From NCBI GenBank assembly GCA_003255065.1, contig QAOA01002296.1, positions 21,931 through 85,930 of the forward strand: a DNA stretch of 64,000 nt, given 5' to 3'. This stretch comes from Cercis canadensis (taxonomy: Eukaryota; Streptophyta; Magnoliopsida; Fabales; Fabaceae). Positions 1 through 18,719 of this stretch are shown in pieces. The translations under genes were made by a program, and so were the position numbers. The stretch's first letter is position 1, and each line of letters starts with the position of its first letter. The notes under the pieces were generated by a model that saw only the letters and a list, made by a program, of their open reading frames with translations, had not been told where the DNA came from and did not search any database.

Positions 1-640
1 TAGAGCCATATGTTGTTGTGTCAGGTCATTTTCGGTGTTGTAGCGTTGAAGTGTGTGTATATTTTTGGTGAGGAAAATGATACAATACCCATGCATACAT
101 ATTATGTCTATGAGTCAAAAAAATAAAATTAAAAATAATAAAGCCAAGCACCATATGAGGGGCCCAACGAAACCGCCATTTGGAAATAAACAAAGAACGT
201 ATCAGATACGCGTTGAGTGCTTGTGTGTCGTATACTCCCTTTGGTCTTATCAGAAGGAGCACGTGTCAAGCTTAGAAACCAAGAGACGTGATTAGAAGAT
301 GAATATCTGCAAGACAAGCATTGGGTTTTGTTTGGAACTGTGATTCTTTCTGCTTATGTTTTTGGCAGATTTTGTGGTCAGTTATTTGCTGTAGAAGATG
401 GCCTTTCGCGTTTCCCGTGGGGCAAGTATCTTTCTTGCGTATTTAGGCTTCATTATAAGTTATATATGCACAAGGATTGATGGTATCAGATGGGTGGATA
501 TTCTCAAGAGTTTCATACAATCAGAAGGAATTTAGACGAAACTCATTAATGTTAGCAAGTTTCATGCAGGAGAAGTCCCCCTTTAGTGATGCTATGATGA
601 GCAAGTTTGGATTAAGATTAGCTCTACAACAATTCAACTA

Positions 641-671
641 GAGAGATAGATAGATAGAAAGAGAGAGAGAG
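641..671. repeat. GATA/GA microsatellite
   Basis: A short GATA tract runs directly into a GA tract. It lies beyond the poly(A) signal of the neighbouring minus-strand gene, so it is probably untranscribed. Confidence 0.85.
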
Positions 672-703
672 ATGGCATGGGGAGGAAAAAATCAGCCTAA
701 TCT

Positions 704-709
704 TTTATT
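704..709 (-). terminator. Putative poly(A) signal of the UDP-sugar pyrophosphorylase gene
   Basis: AATAAA on the minus strand, about 235 nt after the stop codon at 944-946, a normal plant 3' UTR length. No transcript evidence is available. Confidence 0.45.
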
Positions 710-943
710 CAGATGTGGGGTGAAATTATGAACATAAATCATACAATTGCTATATGTAACTCTTTCCCCAAAGAGGGGAAAAAAGGTGAAAAAGATAAGT
801 GATAAAATCTACAAAACCTTAATGACACAGCTTTGAACATGTTACCACAAAAGCAATTTGAAATCCAGGTCATAAGCTACAAAAGAGTAAGAAAGAATAA
901 GGAATGATGCATGAGTGGCAAGACTTGTTGGACAGATGAAACT

Positions 944-9184
<8,241 letters not shown>

Positions 9185-9441
9185 TGAATTGAAGAGAGAT
9201 AAGGAGTCGTAGAGTTGTAGAGCTTGATTTAGATTGAGATGAACAAGGAAAGACAGAGTCGGAGAGAGTGAAGCTCAAGAACAAGATCAATTATGGTATC
9301 AGGACGAGAGACGCTGGGTTTACGTAAATAAGACCGGAAGTACCGGTAATGATGTGGACCTGAGACCGAGAGGGAGAGTGTAGATTATGTGTCGTAAAAC
9401 GTTGTTGACCGGAAGGTACGGGTTACAATACGTTAGTTAAT

Positions 9442-9449
9442 TGGGCCCA
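9442..9449. promoter_or_regulatory. Site II-type promoter element (TGGGCCCA)
   Basis: The palindrome TGGGCCCA lies about 260 nt upstream of the UDP-sugar pyrophosphorylase ATG. TGGGCC/T site II elements, bound by TCP factors, are common in promoters of growth-related plant genes. Assignment is by motif and position only. Confidence 0.4.
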
Positions 9450-10139
9450 CAGCCATGTTACATGGCAGTTGTTCCCACTTTTTCAGGAAAGAGAAGAGAT
9501 AACAGAACAAAATTTTGAAAATTTTCTCTACGAAATGGAAAATTAATGAAAGTGAGTTTGGTAAGATGTCAATCTCGAAACTCCAAAGGCAAGGTAAAGG
9601 CTAAAAGGTGGGATCCAGAATGGAATTCCACCGTGAGTTCGACACCTTTCTTCTCACAAATCCACTTGGTTTACACGTCACTTAATAATCATCCAAATGT
9701 CCTCTATTCCTAAGTCGTGTAATTTTTTTTTCTCTTAATTCTACAAAGATATATAAGAGCTGTAAAAGAATTTAAATAATATTAAAAATGAAATGAGTTT
9801 AGACTTTGGAGTGAATACAGTTTAAATCTTAATAATTTAATTAAGCTTAATTATTATTAAATGTGTAAAGATCCCTTTAAAAAGTTAAGTTTTTATGTTT
9901 GAATTTTCATTCTCTTATATTTTCAATTAAAAAAATTTATTTTATCTAACTATGACAAAAAAAAAAGTGCAATACAATACTATAAAATCGTGTAAAAAAT
10001 TATGTGAACACATTATTACTTTTATAATTAAGTGTGCATTTAGTTTTGCTTGTAGTAATATAGATTATTTTTATTTTTATGAGAGCATTAGAGATTTTTT
10101 TAGAGTGTGAAATGAAAATACTTCTTTAGGTAGTTTTTT

Positions 10140-10250
10140 AATATTTTTTTTTAAAAATTTTTAACTACAATTCTAAATTTAAACATAAAGCTCATAAGCT
10201 TTTAAGATGACTTTAATACCACTTAACTATAAATTATTTAATTCCTCTAT
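10140..10250 (-). repeat. Decayed tRNA-derived SINE copy
   Basis: On the minus strand it aligns by eye along its length with the better copy at 53613-53718: an A-box-like region (TTATAGTTAAGTGGTA), then a B-box-like region (TATGTTTAAATTT), then an A-rich tail. Most differences are C to T or G to A, as expected from decay of methylated DNA. Confidence 0.5.
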
Positions 10251-11127
10251 TTTTTTCCGGTAACATAGCATAATGAATTTTTAAGAAACTTAAAATGTAC
10301 AGAATAATCTAAATAAGCATATGCTAATACGCAAGAGCATATTCCCATCTCATTAGGAAAGAAAGAAGAAAAGAGCATCTTCATAACAAAATTTTTGAGG
10401 TTGAAAAGCATCTATTTTGAAGATAGTAAAGTCTAGCAACTAAACTTACTCTGGAAGGATGGACTTCGGAACTTAGCGCACCCATGCAATAGCGAAGTGA
10501 ACTCTTTCATGCCTACCTTTGAGACTGTATGCTTACCTTAATTTATTAAAATTTAAAAAAACTTGTTACAGGTTCTCTTCTTTTCTTGCTATCAAGTCAT
10601 ATAAGAAAAGTAGTATAGGAGTTGCTGATATGTTTCAGGTTGAATCAGCTTATGCAGTAACTTATGCATGCGATCTGATGATCTAGTCTTTTGTAATGTA
10701 ATTTGGTTTGCGTTTACCACATATAAAGTTGAGATTATTTTGAATGCTCAATGCGAGTCACATGGTTGATTTTAACTGCTTCAAACATTACAAAATTTTA
10801 ATGAACTGTACCAAAAGTTGATCACATGCACCAATCAGATATCTATATTAATGAACTTGAACCACTAACTCTTTTTCATAATTTCTGTTATTTCCTTTTA
10901 TAATTTGACCATGAAATGGAAATGGTTATTGCAAGTTGTAGTTCCATTGGCAATGAATGCCAATCCTTATGCCATGCAACCAATTAAAGCTACAGTTTTA
11001 GCTTATAACCATTAATTAGCACCAACTTGTGTCAATATCATTATTCCTATTAATTATCTGTGAATTCGTATTATTAATTCCGATGTTTCACTGTGGTACT
11101 CAAAGCCATCAACTCTTGAGAGTTTTC

Positions 11128-11293
11128 TCACTTATTGCTGAAGTCAAGTCGATCACTGGAGAAAGACAAGGAGCATCTACGGATTAACCTTCACAGTTCA
11201 CAGAGCTGAATCACTTATTGCTGAAGTCAAGTCGATCACTGGAGAAAGACAAGGAGCATCTACGGATTAACCTTCACAGTTCACAGAGCTGAA
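11128..11293. repeat. Perfect 83-bp tandem duplication
   Basis: Units 11128-11210 and 11211-11293 are identical. No N separates them, unlike the other long duplications here. No reading frame or gene uses them. Confidence 0.95.
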
Positions 11294-12997
11294 GAGAAAG
11301 TGAAGATTGATTTTTTTACCTGACTTCCGTAAGTGGACCTTTCAGTTTTAATTAGGATTATTTGATTGCCGATTAATATCTGACCTAGCTACCTTCATAC
11401 ACGTAGGTCAAAAAAATGTTTGATGAAAATAAGATAAGGGATGAGGAGAACAAAAGGTTACTATGGCAATGCATGTAAGGAAATCACCCTGATTCTGGTG
11501 GGGTGGGAAACATACTTTTTAGTTGAGGTTCAAGTCAAGGAGAACCATGTGATAGCTTGTCATTGTTGTTTTGCAAGTTTAATTTCAATTCATTTCATCT
11601 TCTACAAGTGATATATATATATACTCAGAATAAGTGATCTATTTGCAAAGGATATGGTAACAAGGAGCGAAAACTAAAATATGGTGGAAACTACAGATTC
11701 ATTAAGGATATAATCTTTAATGTTGTACTTATTTCTTCTCTTTAAACAAACTTAAAATTTAACAAAATTTACATAACTTTTTTAGGAGCTCATGTTTTTA
11801 TCTATAAAAAAAAAAATAAGAAACTCATGTAATATTTAATAATATATAAGCTAGTGAAGCATAGTGAAAATAATTTTACATTGGGACCACTTATTCTGAT
11901 AAAAATCGAATTACTTCACTTATAAAGTCTAAGTTCAAATCTTATACTATAAATAACTTCTTTTTGGTAAAGAATATGTAAGTATCACTATAAATTTTTG
12001 TTGAGTTATATGACATACATTGACCTTAGAATGAGGTAGTTTCTCCTCATTTTAAATTTTGCTTAACAATATATATTGTGAAGACAAATGTCTCTACATC
12101 TTTATACATATAAATTAAAAAGGATAATAGTTAAAATTTAAGAAAGTAAAGGTTTTTTTTGAAAATTTATTATTTCAAAAGCCATAACTATTTTAAAAAA
12201 AATCATTCTTTAAGTGCTTCCAAAAAAATTAGTGTGGCTTAACTATAATCAACCAATATTCAATTAAAATATTTATTTGTATGACATATATTAATATGTA
12301 CGTTTTCCATTCAACAGTAATTTACTTTGAGTGGAAAATATGCGCAAAAGGTGAGAGAAGGAAAAGACCGATTGACAACTCTAGTGGCGTAACTGGCTTT
12401 TGTGATTAGTTAGATACATTCCATTGGTGAAACCAAGCTGCAGAATAGTATACTAAATACTAGTAGTGTTCTTGTCTTGAGCTTTCTGGCTCACTCACAC
12501 ACTTCACACGGGTTCTTCTCCTCCCTTGGGTTCGCTGCCTTTCTCATCCCAAAGCATTGACGGAGCTTCTTTCAGCAACCAGCTAGGTATTTCTTTCTAC
12601 ATTACTCTCTTCCGCTTCCAATTTCATACTCTAGCTTGTTGACTTTTCATAACTCTTCACCTTCTCTCGCTCGCCGGAGCTGAGGCAGCTGTCGCCGCCG
12701 GTGAATTGCCGAGGTGACTTGCCACCTTGTATAGCCCTGGCGTTCCCATTCTGAAAATTCAGGGGGAAAAACACGCGTACTGGGCACGTTTCTTGCTGTA
12801 CCCGTACCGAACACGTACCCGATACGAGTACCGGGCCAAATTTAATTTAATCTTGCTTTATTGTGATCAATGGGGATTAGTTTTCCATTGAAGGGCAAAC
12901 AGTCAATTAGAAAGTAATGCAATTTTTTTTTTCCTTTCTGTGTTTTCAGCGTTCGTTACTGCTTCAAAGAGAGTGTGATTGTTCTGTTTAGAGTAGA

Positions 12998-15900
12998 ATG
13001 AGACCTGCTAAGGTTGAGCCGGGGGATTCTCATGTGAGAGAAAATTGCAAAGGTGCTGACTTTTTGCAGGATATAAGGTTGAGTAGACGATTGATGAGAA
13101 AACATAATGCGAATAGGAGGTTACCTGTCTATGCTACGAGGACATCTGTTAAGATTTGTGGCAAGAGGGCTACAGAGAATGATTCTGAGATGTTAGAGGA
13201 AGTAGATGTGGATTACAAATACTTTTTAGATATATTAACTGATCGTATTTATTATGTCAGTGATGATGATATGGGTTGTTCTGATGTTGACAACAACATA
13301 AAACACAACAGTTTTAATGATGATGGTGTGGATTCTCAGTATAAAATGTTCTTGGAAAGTTTGAGGGAGGATGGGAACTCATATGTGCTTGATGTCGTTG
13401 TCGATAACCAGTTCCAACATGTAAGGTACGAAAAAGAAGAAGAAAAGTTGTGTGATGAGCTCAAGTCAGACACTCAAAAGATGTCAAAGGATTTTAAATG
13501 TAGGGAGGAGACTAGAAATCTAGGAACTATGGGGAGTGATCCAAAGAGAGGAGAGAGAGGAAGCCTAATGGAAACTGAAAAAACTTTGGAGGCTAGAAGA
13601 GATGTACGAGGAAAAGAAGGAAAGAGTTTGCTTGTTGGGCAGAATTTACAAGTTTCTGATGTTTCTTGTGTGGCCAAGAAGAAGTCCAACAGTGAAGTGG
13701 AGTGTGATCCTTCAGATGAAGATTACCAATCATTCCTGGACTCTGATATGGTAGATGATGGAAATTTGGTATGTATGTCAAAAAAGGGTATGAAAAAGAA
13801 ATGCAAGGGGAGTGATTCTAATAAAAGGCCACGTTCACATGTTTCTTGTGTGGCCAAGAAGTCCAACAGTGGAGTGGAGTGTGATCCTGCGGATGAAGAT
13901 TACCAACAATTCCTGGATTCTGATATGGTAGATGATGAAAATTTGGTATGCATGTCAAAACAGGGTATTAAAAGGAAATGTGAGGGGAGCAATTCAGGGA
14001 GAGAAAAGACTGGAAGCCCAACAGAATCTGGGAACAATCTGAAGTCTGAGGGAGATGTAACTGGAAAAGAAGGAAAGAGTATGCTTGTTGGGCAGAATTT
14101 ACAAGTTTCCAACGGGGTAATTAGAGCTAATAAAACCCCAAGTTCACATGTTTCTTGTGTGGCCAGGCATAAGTCCACTAGTGAGGTGGAGTGTGACCCT
14201 GCGGATGAAGATTACCAACTATTTCTGGATTCTGATATGGTAGATGATGAAAGTTTCGTATGTATTCCTAAAAGGGGTACTGAAAGGAAATGTGAGGGGA
14301 GTGATTCAAGGAGAGAAAAGACTGGAAGCCCAACAGAATCTGGGAAAAATCTGAAGTCTGAGGGAGATGTAGCTGCGAAAGAAGGAAAATTTTCATTTCT
14401 TGGACAGAATTTACAAGTTTCTAGTGTGGCCAAGCACAAATGTCACAGTGAAGTGCAGTGCGATACTGTGGAAGAAGATTACCTAGAATTCCTTAGTTCT
14501 ACTAGGATAGATGGTGAAAATTTGGTATTCATGCCAAATAGTAGTATTACAAAGGTATATGAGGAGGATGACTGTAGTTCCTCTGATTCGGAACTAGTTA
14601 TTATGGAATCTGATCCATATCATGAAAACACCCCATTCATATCTTCAAAAACTTATGATTCATCTGTACGTGTCTTTTCCTGCACGCTATTATAGCCTTA
14701 TTATTCATAATCTACAATCTGGTTTGCACACACATTCACCTAATTAAGCAGTATTTAATCATTTTTATCATAATGTCGTCTTCATAATATGTCTTGGTCT
14801 GTTTAGTGGTTTGCAGATGAAGGGAACCATGGAGACAATTGGCTAGTGTCTGCTACTCGTGATTCTCAGTTTAGAAAAGGACTTACGGAATACCTTGAAA
14901 GGCCTTATGACCAGGGGGAATATGAACGTTATTTGCAAGAAATATCTTGCCGAAAGCAAAAGGAACGTCATAGAGAAACACGTAGTGGGGAGATTGAATC
15001 ATGTCGTATAACTGGTGTCAACAAATCTTATCTTGAATTATACAGAGGTGAGTCCAGTACTTTTCTCAAGTTTTTGTGACTTAACAAATGGTCCTATTTC
15101 ATTTTCAATAATGATAGTATTGAGTCAAAAAATTAATTGAGTTAATAATGGTAGCATATAGGAGTTATGCCATGTAGATCTACAAGTTAATTGAATTCAT
15201 GAATCAGTTTACTGTGTAAGACTGTAACGGGAACTTTACTTTTTTTTCCTTCTTTATTTGTGTTCAAGTGGGATCATTCCCCCCTCCCCTCAGCACTACA
15301 GTGGCTTGACCCCTGAATTCTGTTGATGCTAACTGCACACATTATTATGATTATTAGTGCTTTTTCATTATTACTGTATTTAGGATACGTTTCACTAATG
15401 TGAAAATGATTTCACTCATTATTTTCACTAAACTTTGGTCTTTGTGAGTTCTTAGGTTGTCATAAATTTTCTGGACTTTTAAGTGCTTATATTGTGTATT
15501 ATTGTTCAATTATTGATTTTTTTTTCAGTAATTTTTGCAGATCTGAAAAAAGCAATTGATGGAGCCAAGGAACAGCATAAGGTTTTGTTTCTCTTGCGTG
15601 GATATTTTTACTGGTTGAAGGTAAGTTAATAGCTTCATCTGCACATAATTTCCTATTTTAGATCATTAACCTGAACAAAGAATGCATTCTTGTTGAAGCA
15701 GTACTGCAGCATTCAAGTTTTCAACTTGACTTATTGGGAGTGAACCAACTTACTTTAGTTGGTTATATTTTACTTTAAAGTGGTGGATTTTAGCTTCAAA
15801 TACGGAGTTTAACTCAATTCTTTTTGGCTAAAATACAGTTTTGATCCCTGAATTTTGAACCACTTTTCATTAGAATCATTGATAAAGTTTTGGTTTCCAT

Positions 15901-16222
15901 TGGGTCCTTTAAAAAAATTTGTTTCTCAATTGAGTTCAATTTAAGACAAGAACTGTCAGAAACTTCAATGTAAACTTTTAGGTTAGTTTTGTTGATTGAT
16001 TTGGTGCATTCATTCATAAATTCACATCTGTGTGTTAATTATTCAGATGTGGAGAATGTGTGTGAATGCTTGCATAAATCTACTGCCAACCAATGTCAAT
16101 TGCATATAATGTCAGTTATCTGATGCACATTGTCTATCCCTATCTTGCAGCATTTGACCCAGGAAGGATCATTTCAACCTTGGTCGGACGCGTCCTGCTT
16201 GGAGATGTTGACAAAAATGTAA
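12998..16222 (+). CDS. Unknown acidic protein with six DYxxFL repeats (4 exons, 686 aa)
   Basis: Exons 12998-14665, 14807-15047, 15541-15620 and 16151-16222; phases join cleanly. A 5' UTR intron is likely at 12587-12949 (AG/GTATTT ... TTTCAG). The N-terminal 556 aa are highly charged and low in hydrophobic residues. They contain DYKYFL (72), QYKMFL (114), DYQSFL (242), DYQQFL (301), DYQLFL (405) and DYLEFL (494), the last four inside longer repeats reading roughly EVECDPADEDYQxFLDSDMVDD and followed by basic, serine-rich linkers. The C-terminal 130 aa are compact and not repetitive (NHGDNWLVSATRD, LLRGYFYWLKHL) and look like the conserved folded part. I do not recognise the family beyond a plant uncharacterised protein. 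No signal peptide or membrane segment is seen; a nuclear location is a guess from composition. It ends 465 bp before the convergent NdhM stop. Confidence 0.88.
15825..15985. repeat. Decayed dispersed repeat in an intron
   Basis: The stretch starts GGCTAAAATACAGTTTTG, followed by GATCCCTGAATTTTG and later ATTGGGTCC. It resembles the widespread dicot repeat built from TAAAATAC and GGTCCCT phrases, whose class is unsettled. It sits in the third intron of the repeat-protein gene. Confidence 0.4.
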
Positions 16223-16686
16223 ATATGGGATCTTGCTATATTTTAGCTTAGGAAGCAGAAGAATCTTGTGAACACATAGAGGCAACCTATATACTATAAA
16301 GATACATTGTAAAGAATGTAGCGGCTACAAGGTTATATTTTTGACAGTTGTAGGTATCCCAGTAGGAAACAGTAACAGCTGTAGTTGCTGGCCTTACTAT
16401 GGTCCTGATTAGAACTTCATCTTGCATCCTTTTGTGTTTCAAAATTTTTCTATACTTGCAATCCATATAAAGGCATCACTTGAGATTGTATAATCCATTG
16501 TCAAACAGGTAAAAGGTCATCTAGAGAGATTCTTTTGCTACACCACTGAGAACTTAAGGACGAATAATAATTTTAAAAGAGCAGGGTTGGTAAGACATGC
16601 GACAGAGTCTGAGTAAACCTTGTATTAATATCTCAACAACCATGTGTGATGGTCTTCCTTTCCTAGTTTCCTTGGTCTGTCCACAA

Positions 16687-17775
16687 TTATTTCTCAAGTG
16701 TATCTTGAGGAATATCGTTATTGAGCAAGATGCGAGGCTTGCCCATGCTGAAATTCAGCACCTTTGCGTTCATGTTGTATTTGATTTCCCCATCGTATAG
16801 CAGCTTCCTTATGTAGTGTTCTATGTCGGAACCAATCAGACGAAGCGTGTATTCCGTCAACGGAGCACCCTGTTTGTGTCAAAGGTTAGAATTTCATCAA
16901 ATACAAAGAATATGCATGCTTCGGCAAAATGTAGCAGAGTGGAATCGCTGCCTCATCTTAAACAGGGGAAGAAAGCAAAATCTCTTCAGCTACGGCAGGC
17001 ACATCTAGCAGTAAGTGGAGCTTGATTCCCATCCTATGAAACTGATAAATGATTTTTTTCTTTCTTTCCCTCAAGTCAAAAAGCAATGGGACCAACCGAT
17101 AATTTTAAGTAATACCCTTGCATCGCATGTTAATGAGCTTCCAATTACAAATTTCCAACGAAAAGCTTTTGGAAAAATCCTAATATATCTTTTATCTTTT
17201 AGTTTTTGGCCATGGAAAATCCTTATATCAACTTAGCTAAGCAGAGGCATGAGCAGAAAAGCAGCAAGAACTTGTACCTTTTTTTCAATGTTAGATTGAA
17301 GACATGATAAAAGGACGTATAGAATTACCTCATAATGATCGACAAGCTCCTGGAAGTAAGAATAAACCTTATTACAAGTGTCGGGAGTCCACACAAACTC
17401 ATCAGTAGGATCAAGAAGAAGGGTGAGCTTATCCATCTGGGTTTGATCAAATTCCCAAGTTACAGGATCGATATAAGCTGCATAGATCCTCACATGGCGT
17501 GTGACACTGCTAAGCCACTGTCCTCCATATTCTCTGCTCATATTTTTGCTCTTCACATTCAGCTGTGGTTCCACTGGCCTTGGTTTTGTTCCTCCTGGTT
17601 GCTTCACTTTCTGTTCTTGCTCCTCTTGTACCTTCACCCCCTCTGTTTCCTCAACTTGTGTTTCTTCTTGAGCTGAAATGGAAAACGCTTTCCTTTTTCT
17701 CACTTCTCTTCTGCCTCCAATCCAACCCACCATGGATAATTTCGTCGAAACCATGTAAGAGCAACTTGTGGCCAT
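16687..17775 (-). CDS. ndhM: NAD(P)H-quinone oxidoreductase subunit M, chloroplastic (2 exons, 209 aa)
   Basis: Nuclear-encoded subunit of the chloroplast NDH complex, which runs cyclic electron flow around photosystem I in the thylakoid. Exon 1 is 17775-17329 and exon 2 is 16869-16687, joined in phase 0 by a GT-AG intron. The first 45-50 residues are serine/basic-rich with no acidic run, as in a chloroplast transit peptide, followed by a charged linker rich in E, Q and K. The conserved core begins at VKSKNMSREYGGQWLSS and continues through TQMDKLTLLLDPTDEFVW, VYSYFQELVDHYEGAPLTEY and VLNFSMGKPRI. Length matches plant NdhM, about 210-220 aa. A TATA box stands about 60 nt upstream. The next gene on the same strand starts far away, so it is transcribed alone. 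Confidence 0.95.
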
Positions 17776-18517
17776 GACTAATGCTGTATCGTAGCTGGGG
17801 AATTTTAATTCACTGTTAGTGTCGTGGTGGTCTCCTTTTATACCCAGAATTTAGAAGACGTTATTATTACTTTGCCAGTATCTGGGATCCTTCATTTATG
17901 GATAAGATTTCTTTTTACTGAGGGAAATTTTTGTGGTCACAGAAGAAAGAAAAGTCCTCCACATGAACAACCTTTTACAATTTTACCCATGCACAGCCAC
18001 TTTATCTCTAAACTTTTGCCATATATTATATCATATGTTACACTTAATTAAACATAACGATTATGTCTCTGCGCGCAAATACAAACCCAAAAAGTAAACC
18101 TCCAGTTTTAAACCATTGACTAATCGTCAATCGCGTATCATCATACATGTTGATTCAGCTTTTCCGTTAACCCTTACCCTTACTAATTAAAAATTAATCA
18201 TTTTCACTGAATTTAATAATTAAATTGTCATTCACTTTAGCACCCTCTGGTATACAGTATATCGCATAAAGAGCGCAGACTCATTGTTCAAATATAAACC
18301 AATACTCGAGCTTGGTTTGCACTTTGTTGAATATTTATTGCTCTCAACGATAATGATATAAATTATAAGTAGGATTACACCCAAAACTTCTTTCTCAAAT
18401 TATATTATCACGTGACAATCATGTTAAATGGGATGAGGCAAAAAAAATTCACAGGCAGAGCTAAGTGGATACTCATAATTCAACTGCCCTTGCGAAAGCA
18501 GGTCATTTTACTCTATA
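17776..18517. other. NdhM promoter region and 3' flank of the CCCH gene
   Basis: No coding region is supported. The left end is the NdhM leader with its TATA box and a GATAAG motif near 17900 (an I-box-like site found in light-regulated promoters). The rest is AT-rich spacer leading to the poly(A) signal of the CCCH gene. Confidence 0.55.
17834..17842 (-). promoter_or_regulatory. TATA box of NdhM
   Basis: TATAAAAGG on the minus strand, about 60 nt upstream of the ATG at 17775, which fits a leader of roughly 30 nt. Confidence 0.6.
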
Positions 18518-18523
18518 TTTATT
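18518..18523 (-). terminator. Putative poly(A) signal of the CCCH zinc-finger gene
   Basis: AATAAA on the minus strand, about 200 nt downstream of the stop codon at 18720-18722. Another A-rich candidate lies nearer, so the assignment is tentative. Confidence 0.4.
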
Positions 18524-18719
18524 TCTTGAAGCTTGAGCTGTTGCTGTACAATGTATGTACACAAAAATAAAAGGGGAGGGGGAAGATGCCCTGTGCCACG
18601 ATGACTAGAGCATTCACAATCAATGAGGCAAAAAAGAGAAAAGAAAAACTAAAATAGACCCTGCATTACCTCATTTACACTGCCTTGAGTCACCTGCCAT
18701 TTGACTAAGCTGTGGACTG

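Larger units (their letters stand above)
1..943. other. 3' flank of the UDP-sugar pyrophosphorylase gene and intergenic DNA
   Basis: No gene is supported here. The right part holds the 3' untranslated region of the minus-strand gene that ends at 944, with a poly(A) signal at 704-709 and a GATA/GA microsatellite at 641-671. On the plus strand, 398-535 is a 45-codon ATG-initiated reading frame with one hydrophobic stretch. An overlapping frame at about 366-477 carries a FPWGK peptide that may be a transposon relic (see findings). Neither frame is supported as a gene. Confidence 0.5.
9185..12470. other. Intergenic region between divergent genes
   Basis: Holds the 5' leader and promoter of the minus-strand UDP-sugar pyrophosphorylase gene (to about 9.45 kb) and AT-rich DNA up to the promoter of the plus-strand repeat protein. 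Supported contents are a palindromic TGGGCCCA at 9442-9449, a decayed SINE at about 10140-10250 and an 83-bp tandem duplication at 11128-11293. A short stretch at about 11885-11960 may be another SINE-like relic. No coding region is supported. Confidence 0.6.
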
